Shown: piece by piece, positions 1 through 10,250 of the stretch
Position numbering within the stretch: position 1 is the stretch's first letter
Layout of the letters: each line of letters starts with the position of its first letter
Origin: Rhynchopus sp. YZ270_cl-10
Lineage: Eukaryota; Euglenozoa; Diplonemea; Diplonemida; Diplonemidae
Assembly: GCA_964035575.1 (NCBI GenBank)
Contig: OZ037833.1
Coordinates: 2,912,001 to 2,976,000, forward strand
Direction of reading: 5' to 3'
Length of the DNA stretch: 64,000 nucleotides
The notes under the pieces: generated by a model
Told to the model about the DNA's origin: nothing
The model's input: the letters and a program-made list of their open reading frames with translations, nothing else
Database searches by the model: none
Position numbers and translations under genes: made by a program

Positions 1-3000
1 AGTTCTTCGTCGACCACGTGAGCTTCGCGGACCACGTGATGACGCCACAGGAGGCACGTGCGCCGTGCCTGGGGGAGACGGAGACGGGTGCTCCAGCAAC
101 CAATGTTCCTCGCACCTCAGCGCCTGCAACAGCGGCACCACGCACCAGTGCACCACAGACACAGGCTCCTCGCACATCAGCGCCTGAAACGCAGGCTCCT
201 GCGACATCTGCGCCTGCCACACCTGCACCACGCACCCAGGCACCTCATACATCAGCACCACGCACAAGCACACCTGCGACACGCACGCCGTCTCCGTCAG
301 CGCCGTCGTCCTCGGCTGCAGTGTGTGCCCAACGCGGTGCTGTGTGCGGTGTGGTGCGTGCGCAGGACGGGACAACTGTGCAGTGCGGCAGTTGTGCGGC
401 GGGGATGGTGTGTTCGTTCAACCGCTGCGAGGCACGCTGTGCGCTGGCAGACATCGGACAGGGACCCTTTGACGCAAGCCTGTTCGCGTACGTGCCGCTG
501 GAGTTTTCCTACGAAGACCTGTCTGCACACGCCCACGCAGTGTCGGCGGAGCTGTTCCCCACGGACAGGCGCGAGCAGGAGTTCCCGTACGAAAGTGTGA
601 CGGACATGACGTCGCGCACGGTGCGTGTGGACTTCGGTGCTCTGTCTGCTGGGCCGGGCGGTGTGACGCTGTCGCTGAAGGTGCAGCCGCACACAGCGGG
701 GCAGACAGGTGTGCTGCTGCAGTCTGAGGCGGTGACAGTTGCCGAGGATGCAGGGCGTGTGTCGGTGGCAGTGCGGGCTGCAGGCGGAGCGGTGGTGCAC
801 ACGACAGCGCTCTCGCACCGCCACTGCAACCATGTGGCAGTGGTGGTTGCCGCTGACGGCGCTGTGGCTGTGTACGTGAACGGTGTGGCTGCGGCCGGTG
901 CGCCTGTGTCTGTGTCGGGGACGATGCAGCTGGGGGGCGTGCTCTCTGTGCCACAGCACCCTGGGAAGGTGTGGGACGTGCGTGTGTACTCGCGTGCCCT
1001 GGGTGCTGCGGAGGTGGAGGCGCTGGGGAACAGGTGCGGGGCTGTTGGGACGTCGTCGCTGGTGGTGCCCGACGCAACGATGCCGAACTTCCTATGTGGT
1101 GTGTACCAGTGCATCTACTGGCCTGAGGGGGTGACGGACACAACGCAGGACAGCTTCGAGTACCAGCTCTCGGGACACGACATGACCTGGGAGCACAACG
1201 TGATGGAGACAGGGATGTACGTGCACGGGGCGCTGTGTGCCGAGTACGCAAAGCCACGCCAGGTGCTGCTGACGGACGGGTACCGCCGGTCGTGGGTGAG
1301 CAAGTTCAACTTTGGGAAGGCGTGGAACCAGTACGTGCTGCACGAGAACTTCCACGCGTACCAGAAGCGTGCACAGGGGTCGACGAAGTTCCTTGCAGAG
1401 TCGACTGCGTCGTGGGGTGCGTTCTCACAGAAGCCGACTGCGTACGACACGATTCTCGGGATGTACACCCTGCAGCCGCAGCTGGCGCTGTGGACGACAC
1501 AGAGCTCGACCTTCGCAGACGGGATTGTGGACATTGGGAAGGGCGGACACCAGTACGGGGCGGCAATCTGGGAGTGGTTCGTGACACACCACGTGCTTGG
1601 GGACGACTTCTGGGTGGGGAAGGTGTACAACCGTGCGCGCCTTGGGCTGGCACCGCTGAGTGGCGCACCTGCGGAGGGGATGTACAACGCACTTGCGGAG
1701 GCTGGGTACGACATGCGTGAGGTCTTCAGCGACTTTGCGGCACGTGTGACGACGTGGGACGTCGACTACGAAGAGACCTTCCGTGCGTCTGAGGAAGGGT
1801 CGTTCCGCCGTCTGAACGGAAACAACAAGAAGAACACGGAGGACCCTGTGGCCGACGAGGAGGTTGACAACAAGGTGGCTGTCTTCTACGGTGCTGGCGG
1901 CACGGACGGGGCGTGGGTGTCTGTGCCTGGGCGGTACATGATCGGGGACTGGGCGTTCAACGCGTACGAGGTGTCGGGTGTGGCGACAGAAACACAGTAC
2001 ACAGTGGGTGTGGTGCCGTCTGCTGCGAACCCTGCCTACTCTGAGTTCCGTGCACAGGCTGTGGTGTACAACACGGCGACTGGGGAGCGGCGCTACGTGC
2101 GGCTCCCTGCAGCAGTGGCAGGGACGGGCGGCAAGGCTGTGACGGCAACGGTGCGTGTGGGTGCCGGGGAGACGCTGTACTTGGTGGTGGCAAACACGCC
2201 TGCAACGCAGTTCACAGACTTCCTCGCGTACTCGTACGACTACCTCATCCAGGCCGGGGGTGCGCCTCCCGTGCCGGTGCCAGTGACAGCAGCACCAACT
2301 CCGCTGCCGACACCAATCCCCAGCACCACTGCACCAGCGACACGTGCGCCTGCAACACAGCCGCCCGCAACTGAGGCACCGCGCACAGCTGTGCCGTCGA
2401 CGGGTGCGCCTGTTGTTGCGACAAGTGTGCCGGCCACGGAAACACCACCAACAACACCTCCCACACCACCAACAAGAAGCCCACCACGCGTCTTCCTGAT
2501 GGCAGGCCAGTCGAACATGGTTGGCCACGGGAAGACGGCGGACCTGAAGAACTACCTGTCCCTGCGCACGGAGCTGCTTGAGACACGCAGCGACGTGTTT
2601 GCAAAGTCGATCATTGAGCGCTCACGCGGGACAGGCGGGCTTGGGCCCTTCTATGGTGCGTCGTTCGGACCGGAGCTGGGCTTCGGGCACCTGCTGGGGG
2701 ACGCACTGACGGAGGACGTGTACCTGTTCAAGGCGTCGAAGGGGGGCACGCAGATTGCACGGACAGACCACTGGTCGCCGACAGGGGACGCAGACAACCT
2801 GTACGCGCAGATGGTGGCCGGGTTTGCGGCGTTCCGTGCGACGCTGCCTGCGGACCACGTTGTGTCTGGGTTTGTGTGGTCGCAGGGCTACAACGACGCC
2901 TTCTCGGACGAAGACGCGAACGGCTACAAGGCTGCACTCACAAGGCTGATTGCTGCTGTGCGGGAGGAGGTGGGTGTGCCGGCCCTCCCTGTGGTGGTGG

Positions 3001-4214
3001 TGCAGGGGAACGACAACCAGGGGGTGCGTGGGGGCGTGATCCGCCGTGCGCAGGCGGCAGTGGCGACGGCGGACGCACACGCGGACTGGGTTCCCTCGGA
3101 CGACCTGTACCACTACTACCACTACGACGGGGGGTCGATGGTCGCGATCGGGGAGCGTGCGGGGCGTGCGATGCTGCCCCTCCTGGGTGTGTCTGCGGCG
3201 GGGGCGTTCCCAGACGTGTATGTGGCTGTGTCGGGTGCGGTGCTGCAGGTGGGCGCTGCGGAGGGTGTGCTTGCAAACGACCGTGGCGTGGCGGCACAGG
3301 GCGCACAGGCTGTTGTGACTTCCACCCCGGCACACGGGACACTGCGCCTTGGCGCCAGCGGGGGCTTTGTGTACACACCGGCGCCTGCGTTTGTTGGGCG
3401 CGACACGTTCTCGTACACGGTGGTGCAGAACGGCGTGGCCGGGGGCGCTGCGGAGGTGGAGGTGTGGGTCGAGACACAGGACGCGGCTGCAGAGCACCTC
3501 ATCCTGCACTACGCGTTTGAGTCTGCAGGTGTGCCTGTGTCGGCGTCGGCGTCAGCGTCAGCACCGTCGGTTGTGCATGACACCACGAAGCACGTGCAGG
3601 CGTACGTGGACCCCACAGGCGTGTCTGTGGGTGTGCCCGGCGGTGTGTCTGGGAACTGTGCAGAGCTGTCGGGCACGAAGGGTGCGTGGAACAACGGCCA
3701 CATGAAGGTGCAGATGTCTCCGATGCCGGCCTTCCTGCTGCTGCGCGAGGACGACGTCACCGTGAGCACGTGGGTCAAGATCGCTGCAGGAGGGGACGTA
3801 GGCGACATGCCCATTTTCTCCAACGCAGGGCGCCCGACCTCGCCTGGGCTCACGCTCCTGACGGCAGGGACTGGGAAGTCGTTCAAGACTGTTGTGTACG
3901 CACGCGACGGGAAGAAAGTGACGGTTGCGGGTAACGCTGCACACCCAATCGACGACGGCGAGTGGCACCACGTGGCTGCTGTGGTGTCGCGTGCGACGGA
4001 CACTGCGACGAACTACGTGGACGGGGTGGCAGTGGCAACAGCAAGCATCGCAGGGGTGGTGGGGCTGTTCGAGGAGGGCTACTACACGCGCTTTGGGGGT
4101 GTTGCCTGGCTTGGGAAGTACAACAAGTTTGTGGGGCACATGGACGAGATGCGGGTGTACCGTGCTGCACTGTCTGCGTCGCAGGTTGCCCAGTTGTATG
4201 CAGACCGGATGTGA
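1..4214 (+). CDS. Secreted multidomain protein: LamG, HExxH peptidase-like, SGNH/CE6-type esterase, cadherin-like, LamG (5' partial)
   Basis: The frame is open from the window edge, so the true start is outside; residues are counted from the GTG at 18. Domains in order: a Thr/Pro/Ala-rich linker of TSAP/TQAP repeats (about 20-100), a Cys-rich patch, a LamG/concanavalin-like fold (about 160-340), and a gluzincin-like segment with HENFH at 442-446 and a following Glu at about 461 (LAEST). Next come a second TAP-rich linker and an SGNH-hydrolase domain resembling sialate/acetylxylan esterases: AGQSNM with Ser near 832, WSQGYND near 954, and HYDGGSM near 1035 as the His block. A cadherin-like repeat (GxFxYTPxxxFxGxDxF, about 1085-1155) and a C-terminal LamG (about 1160-1395) follow. 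An extracellular carbohydrate- or glycoprotein-degrading role is inferred. The high GC and third-position bias of a host gene are clear. The two catalytic modules in one chain are unusual. Confidence 0.85.
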   Translation, partial: FFVDHVSFADHVMTPQEARAPCLGETETGAPATNVPRTSAPATAAPRTSAPQTQAPRTSAPETQAPATSAPATPAPRTQAPHTSAPRTSTPATRTPSPSAPSSSAAVCAQRGAVCGVVRAQDGTTVQCGSCAAGMVCSFNRCEARCALADIGQGPFDASLFAYVPLEFSYEDLSAHAHAVSAELFPTDRREQEFPYESVTDMTSRTVRVDFGALSAGPGGVTLSLKVQPHTAGQTGVLLQSEAVTVAEDAGRVSVAVRAAGGAVVHTTALSHRHCNHVAVVVAADGAVAVYVNGVAAAGAPVSVSGTMQLGGVLSVPQHPGKVWDVRVYSRALGAAEVEALGNRCGAVGTSSLVVPDATMPNFLCGVYQCIYWPEGVTDTTQDSFEYQLSGHDMTWEHNVMETGMYVHGALCAEYAKPRQVLLTDGYRRSWVSKFNFGKAWNQYVLHENFHAYQKRAQGSTKFLAESTASWGAFSQKPTAYDTILGMYTLQPQLALWTTQSSTFADGIVDIGKGGHQYGAAIWEWFVTHHVLGDDFWVGKVYNRARLGLAPLSGAPAEGMYNALAEAGYDMREVFSDFAARVTTWDVDYEETFRASEEGSFRRLNGNNKKNTEDPVADEEVDNKVAVFYGAGGTDGAWVSVPGRYMIGDWAFNAYEVSGVATETQYTVGVVPSAANPAYSEFRAQAVVYNTATGERRYVRLPAAVAGTGGKAVTATVRVGAGETLYLVVANTPATQFTDFLAYSYDYLIQAGGAPPVPVPVTAAPTPLPTPIPSTTAPATRAPATQPPATEAPRTAVPSTGAPVVATSVPATETPPTTPPTPPTRSPPRVFLMAGQSNMVGHGKTADLKNYLSLRTELLETRSDVFAKSIIERSRGTGGLGPFYGASFGPELGFGHLLGDALTEDVYLFKASKGGTQIARTDHWSPTGDADNLYAQMVAGFAAFRATLPADHVVSGFVWSQGYNDAFSDEDANGYKAALTRLIAAVREEVGVPALPVVVVQGNDNQGVRGGVIRRAQAAVATADAHADWVPSDDLYHYYHYDGGSMVAIGERAGRAMLPLLGVSAAGAFPDVYVAVSGAVLQVGAAEGVLANDRGVAAQGAQAVVTSTPAHGTLRLGASGGFVYTPAPAFVGRDTFSYTVVQNGVAGGAAEVEVWVETQDAAAEHLILHYAFESAGVPVSASASASAPSVVHDTTKHVQAYVDPTGVSVGVPGGVSGNCAELSGTKGAWNNGHMKVQMSPMPAFLLLREDDVTVSTWVKIAAGGDVGDMPIFSNAGRPTSPGLTLLTAGTGKSFKTVVYARDGKKVTVAGNAAHPIDDGEWHHVAAVVSRATDTATNYVDGVAVATASIAGVVGLFEEGYYTRFGGVAWLGKYNKFVGHMDEMRVYRAALSASQVAQLYADRM

Positions 4215-5685
4215 GAGAGGAGGAATGGCTCTGTGTGGAAAGGGAACGGGGTCTTTGAGGTCAAGACAAAGATAGGCAAAGAGAATCACCAATTTTATAG
4301 CAACATACACCCCCACCGCCTATCGATGTCTTTACCTTTGCCCCTTTTCCTTCCTTTTTCCTTTTCTTCTATCAAAATTCAGTCCGGTTTCAACCTTTAT
4401 CAATCATCAGAAGAAAAATATGGGAAAGTTAACAGCTTATATTTCACTCTCGTCTTCATCGCATTTTTAATATTGCAAAGCGTTCGCCACACACATACTT
4501 CTTTTCCAGTCCTGCGTCCCCTGTTGTCCGGTGAGGCGTTTGCACATTCAACTTATCACTGTGTGTGTTTTATTATTGTTCTCTGTTGTGAAAGCAGAGA
4601 ACGCTTGTTTCGATTTTTAATTCATGAGCAACAGTCGTGAAACACGAGGCATCACAGCGCATACACAGGATCCCACCTGATCTCTGGTGCTGCAATGGCA
4701 GTGTGTCGAGGTGCACTCCCTTGCACGCTTCGTCTTCGTGTGTGTCTCGATGTGTTGCAACAGGTCCACCGGTTGTTTGCTTCAATAGGTTGATCTTCAC
4801 CCTTTGTTTTATCCCCTGTTCTTCCAATAGATTTACGTGCCTTTGAGGTGCATTCATATTTCAAGCGTTTTTTATTCCCTTTCCATTTTCCCTTTCCACT
4901 AATATACTTTTTACATACTTTCAAGCGCAAAAAACGGTTGCTTTTTTTTGCTTTCGACTTCACGTTTGTTTGGGACGTTCTTGTGCAGAACCGTATGCAC
5001 CGTGCGGAGTCCAGGTAGTCCCTCACTTTTTCCTTTTCCCTTCTCTTCTCAAAGCTTTTTCATCCCACTCCACGGGTTTCATGTTTTGGCTCGATCCCTT
5101 CAATGGGAGTACAATTTACAATGTTGCTGTTATTTTCTTTGGTTTTGTTATTTTTTTGTCCCAATAACTATGTAGGGAATCGTATTCACTGCATGTGAAT
5201 GCGGAACAAAATAAAGCACAACAAACAGCAGCGTGCTTGTCTTTTTGTACGTACCACCTTGCCTTGTGCACAGGGCGCGTTTATTTTTATAGAAAACACA
5301 GAGCCTTCTTTGTGGGCAGCACAACATTTGCTCAGTTCTGACCTTCTCCTCTTCCGTTGAGAGGAGAGTGTCGACCACGTTGTGCCACAGAAGGTCACAG
5401 GAAGCGTCGGTGCCGCCTGACACACAACGCTTTCTGACTGTTTATCTCCACCTTTCCTGTTCCCTCCATTCCATCATTTATTTTCCAAAAGGAATAAAAG
5501 AATACGCACTGTCAGGTCGGGTTTTTTGTACACTGTTTCCCCACCACCCCAGATATTAAACACATTTTGCACTCCCAAACAGATTATTTATACACTTAGA
5601 AGCAAAGTTTTGTTAGAACTGAGCCAAGGCAAGTTAAGCCAGCGAGACACACCCATACACCGAGACGTACCCGGAGACAGGCTGC
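4215..5685. other. Intergenic/UTR region without a recognisable gene
   Basis: GC falls sharply after the stop at 4214. The stretch is pyrimidine-rich with many T runs and several polypyrimidine-AG sites (for example near 5581) that could serve as trans-splice acceptors for the next gene. No conserved reading frame, RNA gene or repeat was seen. Confidence 0.5.
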
Positions 5686-5979
5686 ATGGTGACACACAGG
5701 AGGGTGTTGCTGCCTTTGCTGGTCACGCTGTGTGCAGCAGGTGCGCGAGGTGAAGAGACAGCGACCACAGGTGAGCCGCTGACGCTGAACGTGCTTGCGG
5801 AGAACCTGGAGGAACACCTGGACTGGAAGACCTGTTATCGCGAGCTCAACCTTCCAGACCACTTGCGACACAGACACGACAGCAATGCCAACAGCAGCGC
5901 CAACAGCACCGACATCAGCACCAACAAGCGCCCCTTCGTGCACAGAGTAGGACACGATGTCAATGATGTGCTCACGTAG
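5686..5979 (+). CDS. Short ORF with signal peptide, apparently the 5' part of a degraded WD40-type gene
   Basis: The ATG at 5686 opens a 97-codon frame. Its N-terminus MVTHRRVLLPLLVTLCAAG looks like a cleavable signal peptide. The C-terminal part ends in FVHRVGHDVNDV, the usual lead-in of a WD40 repeat, and then stops. The continuation of the repeat (DGTHFATGSDDGT, then VQIWDV) lies at 6010-6100 in a different frame. I infer a host gene whose first repeat is frameshifted; an unrecognised intron is the alternative. A signal peptide on a WD40 protein is odd, so the start could also be a chance ATG. The phrase GAGCCGCTGAC at 5773 recurs near 6289. Confidence 0.4.
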   Translation: MVTHRRVLLPLLVTLCAAGARGEETATTGEPLTLNVLAENLEEHLDWKTCYRELNLPDHLRHRHDSNANSSANSTDISTNKRPFVHRVGHDVNDVLT

Positions 5980-5989
5980 ACTGCCTCTT

Positions 5990-6250
5990 CAAGGTGCAGG
6001 ATGCTCTCTGTTGCGAGACGGCACGCACTTTGCCACTGGCAGCGACGACGGAACAGGCACGCAGACGCTTGTGCAGATATGGGACGTTGCGAGGGCGAAG
6101 GTGGGCACTGTTGCTTCTGAGGGTGCGCGCGTGGTGTCTGTGGCGTTCTTGTCTGGCGGTGACCTGGGATGGATAGTGGTGCCTCGTCCTTGTGACTCGC
6201 TGGGCAAGCGGGACTGTCGGTGTGGGTGTCGCGACAGTGGCAGCAGCAGT
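5990..6250 (+). pseudogene. WD40-repeat remnant
   Basis: Translation of this stretch gives RDGTHFATGSDDGT, a short insertion (GTQTL), VQIWDV and RVVSVAFLSGGD, a recognisable WD40 blade plus the start of a second. It has no start codon of its own and runs into repetitive DNA at about 6250. It is best read as the downstream part of the ORF at 5686, broken before or during arrival of the neighbouring repeats and retroelements. Nothing in it tells which WD40 family it belonged to. Confidence 0.5.
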
Positions 6251-6396
6251 GTCGATGCCCTCTCACGTGCTGCACCATGCCAAGCTGAGCCGCTGACACT
6301 GAACGTGCGGAGAACGAAGAAAGAGAACAGGGGCGCAGGTAACAGCAAGAGAACGGGCCACTGCACTGGATGGGAGCGTTGCAATGAAGGATTACA

Positions 6397-6873
6397 CAGC
6401 ATCCTTGCACAGCATCCTTGCACAGCATCCTTGCACAGCATCCTTGCACAGCATCCTTGCACAGCATCCTTGCACAGCATCCTTGCACAGCATCCTTGCA
6501 CAGCATCCTTGCACAGCATCCTTGCACAGCATCCTTGCACAGCATCCTTGCACAGCATCCTTGCACAGCATCCTTGCACAGCATCCTTGCACAGCATCCT
6601 TGCACAGCATCCTTGCACAGCATCCTTGCACAGCATCCTTGCACAGCATCCTTGCACAGCATCCTTGCACAGCATCCTTGCACAGCATCCTTGCACAGCA
6701 TCCTTGCACAGCATCCTTGCACAGCATCCTTGCACAGCATCCTTGCACAGCATCCTTGCACAGCATCCTTGCACAGCATCCTTGCACAGCATCCTTGCAC
6801 AGCATCCTTGCACAGCATCCTTGCACAGCATCCTTGCACAGCATCCTTGCACAGCATCCTTGCACAGCATCCT
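6397..6873. repeat. 13-bp minisatellite, about 36-37 copies
   Basis: The unit CAGCATCCTTGCA is repeated almost without variation. Because 13 is not divisible by 3 and the unit has no stop in either orientation, it is open in several frames and gives spurious 13-residue protein repeats (for example TASLHSILAQHPC). The near-perfect identity indicates recent expansion. Confidence 0.97.
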
Positions 6874-6904
6874 GGTATCTAAGGTGCACAGGGTGCCTGA
6901 AAAC

Positions 6905-6959
6905 CCACTGCAGAGTGGCTGTGTGATGATGCGGGTGTGGCAAAAGGGGTGTGTACAGG
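6905..6959 (+). repeat. Fragment of the LINE 5' module
   Basis: From 6911 the sequence is essentially identical to 10290-10339 inside element E1 (CAGAGTGGCTGTGTGATGAT onward to GTACAG). It then gives way to an 18-19-bp tandem repeat. This looks like an older copy of the 5' module that was interrupted at GTACAG. Confidence 0.75.
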
Positions 6960-7064
6960 GGACCATTTTTTACAGGGGACCATTTTTTTACAGGGGACCA
7001 TTTTTTTACAGGGGACCATTTTTTTACAGGGGACCATTTTTTTACAGGGGACCATTTTTTTACA
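6955..7064 (+). repeat. 18-19-bp tandem repeat at the 5' edge of LINE E1
   Basis: About six copies of ACAGGGGACCATTTTTTT. A related array (ACAGGGGTTCATTTTTTTT) starts the inserted copies at 27253 and 28747. A run of CACACAGGGG units stands at the same place in E2 (19015-19050). Tandem repeats at the 5' end are therefore a shared trait of these elements. Confidence 0.85.
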
Positions 7065-7182
7065 CATTACAACACACTTGTCCTTTCTTTTTACCCTCCC
7101 TCCCTCCCCCTTTCCTTTGTTTTATTGTGAGCCTTGTACGCCTCCACGGGGCGGTCCCTGGGCAACACGCGGGTTTGCAGCA

Positions 7183-8364
7183 GCAGCAGGTGCTACACCA
7201 ACAGCAGCAGCAACAGCAGCAACAGCAGCAACAGCAGCAACAGCAGCAACAGCAGCAACAGCAGCAACAGCAGCAACAGCAGCAACAGCAGCAACAGCAG
7301 CAACAGCAGCATATGCTACACCAGCTGCAACTGCAGCAGAAACAACAACGGTAGCAACAAGAGCAGCAACAGCAGCAACAGCAGCAACAGCAGCAACAGC
7401 AGCAACAGCAGCAACAGCAGCAACAGCAGCAACAGCAGCAACAGCAGCAACAGCAGCAACAGCAGCAACAGCAGCAACAGCAGCATATGCTACACCAGCT
7501 GCAACTGCAGCAGAAACAACAACGGTAGCAACAAGAGCAGCAACAGCAGCAACAGCAGCAACAGCAGCAACAGCAGCAACAGCAGCAACAGCAGCAACAG
7601 CAGCAACAGCAGCAACAGCAGCAACAGCAGCAACAGCAGCAACAGCAGCAACAGCAGCAACAGCAGCAACAGCAGCAACAGCAGCAACAGCAGCAACAGC
7701 AGCAACAGCAGCAACAGCAGCAACAGCAGCAACAGCAGCAACAGCAGCAACAGCAGCAACAGCAGCAACAGCAGCAACAGCAGCAACAGCAGCAACAGCA
7801 GCAACAGCAGCAACAGCAGCAACAGCAGCAACAGCAGCAACAGCAGCAACAGCAGCAACAGCAGCAACAGCAGCATATGCTACACCAGCTGCAACTGCAG
7901 CAGAAACAACAACGGTAGCAACAAGAGCAGCAACAGCAGCAACAGCAGCAACAGCAGCAACAGCAGCAACAGCAGCAACAGCAGCATATGCTACACCAGC
8001 TGCAACTGCAGCAGAAACAACAACGGTAGCAACAAGAGCAGCAACAGCAGCAACAGCAGCAACAGCAGCAACAGCAGCAACAGCAGCAACAGCAGCAACA
8101 GCAGCAACAGCAGCAACAGCAGCAACAGCAGCATATGCTACACCAGCTGCAACTGCAGCAGAAACAACAACGGTAGCAACAAGAGCAGCAACAGCAGCAA
8201 CAGCAGCAACAGCAGCAACAGCAGCAACAGCAGCAACAGCAGCATATGCTACACCAGCTGCAACTGCAGCAGAAACAACAACGGTAGCAACAAGAGCAGC
8301 AACAGCAGCAACAGCAGCAACAGCAGCAACAGCAGCAACAGCAGCAACAGCAGCAACAACATAA
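7183..8364 (+). repeat. CAG/CAA microsatellite with six regular spacers
   Basis: Long runs of the 9-mer CAGCAGCAA are broken by six near-identical segments of about 57 bp, each starting CATATGCTACACCAGCTG (at about 7310, 7485, 7874, 7986, 8131, 8242) and containing a stop in the poly-Gln frame. In the frame that continues into E1 it would encode Ser-Ser-Asn runs. I consider it a 5' repeat region of the LINE, not proven coding sequence. Confidence 0.9.
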
Positions 8365-8715
8365 GCTGCATCAACAGCAGTAGCAGGAGCACCAACAGCA
8401 GGAGCGGCAGCTTCCTATGCTACAACAGCTTCCTCATCAGTGGCAGGAGCCCCATTCCCCCCCTTTTTTACCCCAAAAAGAGGCCTCTTGAGCCCAACAA
8501 CCCAAGCAGCTGCAGCTTTGATAGCAGCAACAAAAACGTGTGTGGAGGCAACAAAGTAAAGAACTGTTGTCATAACAACCCACACCCCCCTTCCCCCCAT
8601 GATATCCCCAAAAAGAGGCAATGTATGCCCAACCACATCAGTGGCTGCAACTGTGATAGCAGCAAAAACGAAATCTTCGGAGTCCTGGGTGGGGTCCCAG
8701 TATCACCCCTGGTGT

Positions 8716-10200
8716 GCAGCAGCAGTTCCAAAGGCCTTTACAGCAGCAGTTCCAACAGCAGGCTCTACAGCTTTTTCACCAGCAGTTCCAAAGGCTTCAG
8801 CAGCAGCGGTTCCAACAGCAGGTCCAACAGCAGGCACAACAGCAGTTTAAACAGCAGTTCCAACGGCTTCTGCAGCAGCAAGAGCGTTTCCAAAAGCAGT
8901 TCCAGCAGCAGTTCCAACAGCAGGCACAACAGCAGTTTCAACTGCAGTTCCAAAGACTTCTGCAGCAGCAGCTCCAACAGCAGGTCCAACAGCAGGCACA
9001 ACAGCAGTTTCAACAGCAGTTCCAATGGCTTCTGCGGCAGCAGCTCCAACGGCGGGTCCAGCAGCGTCTCCAACAGCAGTTCCAGCAGCAGTTCCAACAG
9101 CGTTTCCAAAAGCAGTTCCAGCAGCAGTTCCAACAGCAGGCACAACAGCAGTTTAAACAGCAGTTCCAATGGCTTCTGCAGCAGCAGTTCCAACAGCGTT
9201 TCCAAAAGCAGTTCCAGCAACAGGCACAACAGCAGTTTCATCAGCAGTTCCAAGGACTTCTGCGGCAGCAGCTCTAACGGCAGGTCCAACAGCAGTTCCA
9301 ACAGCAGGCTTAACAGCAGTTTTAACAGCAGTTCCAAAGACTTCTGCAGCAGCGGTTCCAACAGCAGGTCCAACAGCGTCTCCAAAAGCAGTTCCAGCAG
9401 CAGTTCCAACAGCAGGCACAACAGCAGTTTCAACTGCAGTTCCAAAGACTTCGGCAGCAGCAGCTCCAACAGCAGGTCCAACAGCAGGCTTAGCAGCAGT
9501 TTCAACAGCAGTTCCAAAGACTTCTGCAGCAGCGTTTCCAACAGCCGTTCCAGCAGCAGTTCCAACAGCAGGCACAACAGCAGTTTAAACAGCAGTTCCA
9601 ATGGCTTCTGCAGCAGCAGTTCCAACAGCGTTTCCAAAAGCAGTTCCAGCAACAGGCACAACAGCAGGCACAACAGCAGTTTCATCAGCAGTTCCAAGGA
9701 CTTCTGCGGCAGCAGCTCTAACGGCAGGTCCAACAGCAGTTCCAACAGCAGGCTTAACAGCAGTTTTAACAGCAGTTCCAAAGACTTCTGCAGCAGCGGT
9801 TCCAACAGCGTTTCCAAAAGCAGTTCCAGCAGCAGGCACAACAGCAGTTTAAACAGCAGTTCCAATGGCTTCTGCAGCAGCAGTTCCAACAGCGTTTCCA
9901 AAAGCAGTTCCAGCAACAGGCACAACAGCAGGCACAACAGCAGTTTCATCAGCAGTTCCAAGGACTTCTGCGGCAGCAGCTCTAACGGCAGGTCCAACAG
10001 CAGTTCCAACAGCAGGCTTAACAGCAGTTTTAACAGCAGTTCCAAAGACTTCTGCAGCAGCGGTTCCAACAGCAGGTCCAACAGCGTCTCCAAAAGCAGT
10101 TCCAGCAGCAGTTCCAACAGCAGGCACAACAGCAGTTTCAACTGCAGTTCCATAGACTTCTGCAGCAGCAGTTCCAACAGCAGGTCCAACAGCAGCACCA
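8716..10200 (+). repeat. Imperfect CAGCAG-TTCCAA repeat block
   Basis: Roughly 1.5 kb of degenerate repeats built from CAGCAGTTCCAA, CAGGCACAACAGCAG and AAAGACTTCTGCAGCAGC. Higher-order units of about 250-270 bp recur, for example around 9169, 9601 and 9865. The block is open in several frames on both strands (Gln-, Ala- or Ser-rich; Leu-rich on the minus strand). It lies just upstream of the conserved E1 5' module. Confidence 0.85.
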
Positions 10201-10250
10201 ACATCAACAGCAGACGCAGCAACAACAACTTAGGGGGTGGTGAGCGAGGT

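Noticed and set aside
7490-7876. Poly-Leu, poly-Ala and poly-Gln reading frames across the CAG/CAA repeats
   Set aside because: Openness in all frames is a property of the repeat; there is no conserved protein segment.
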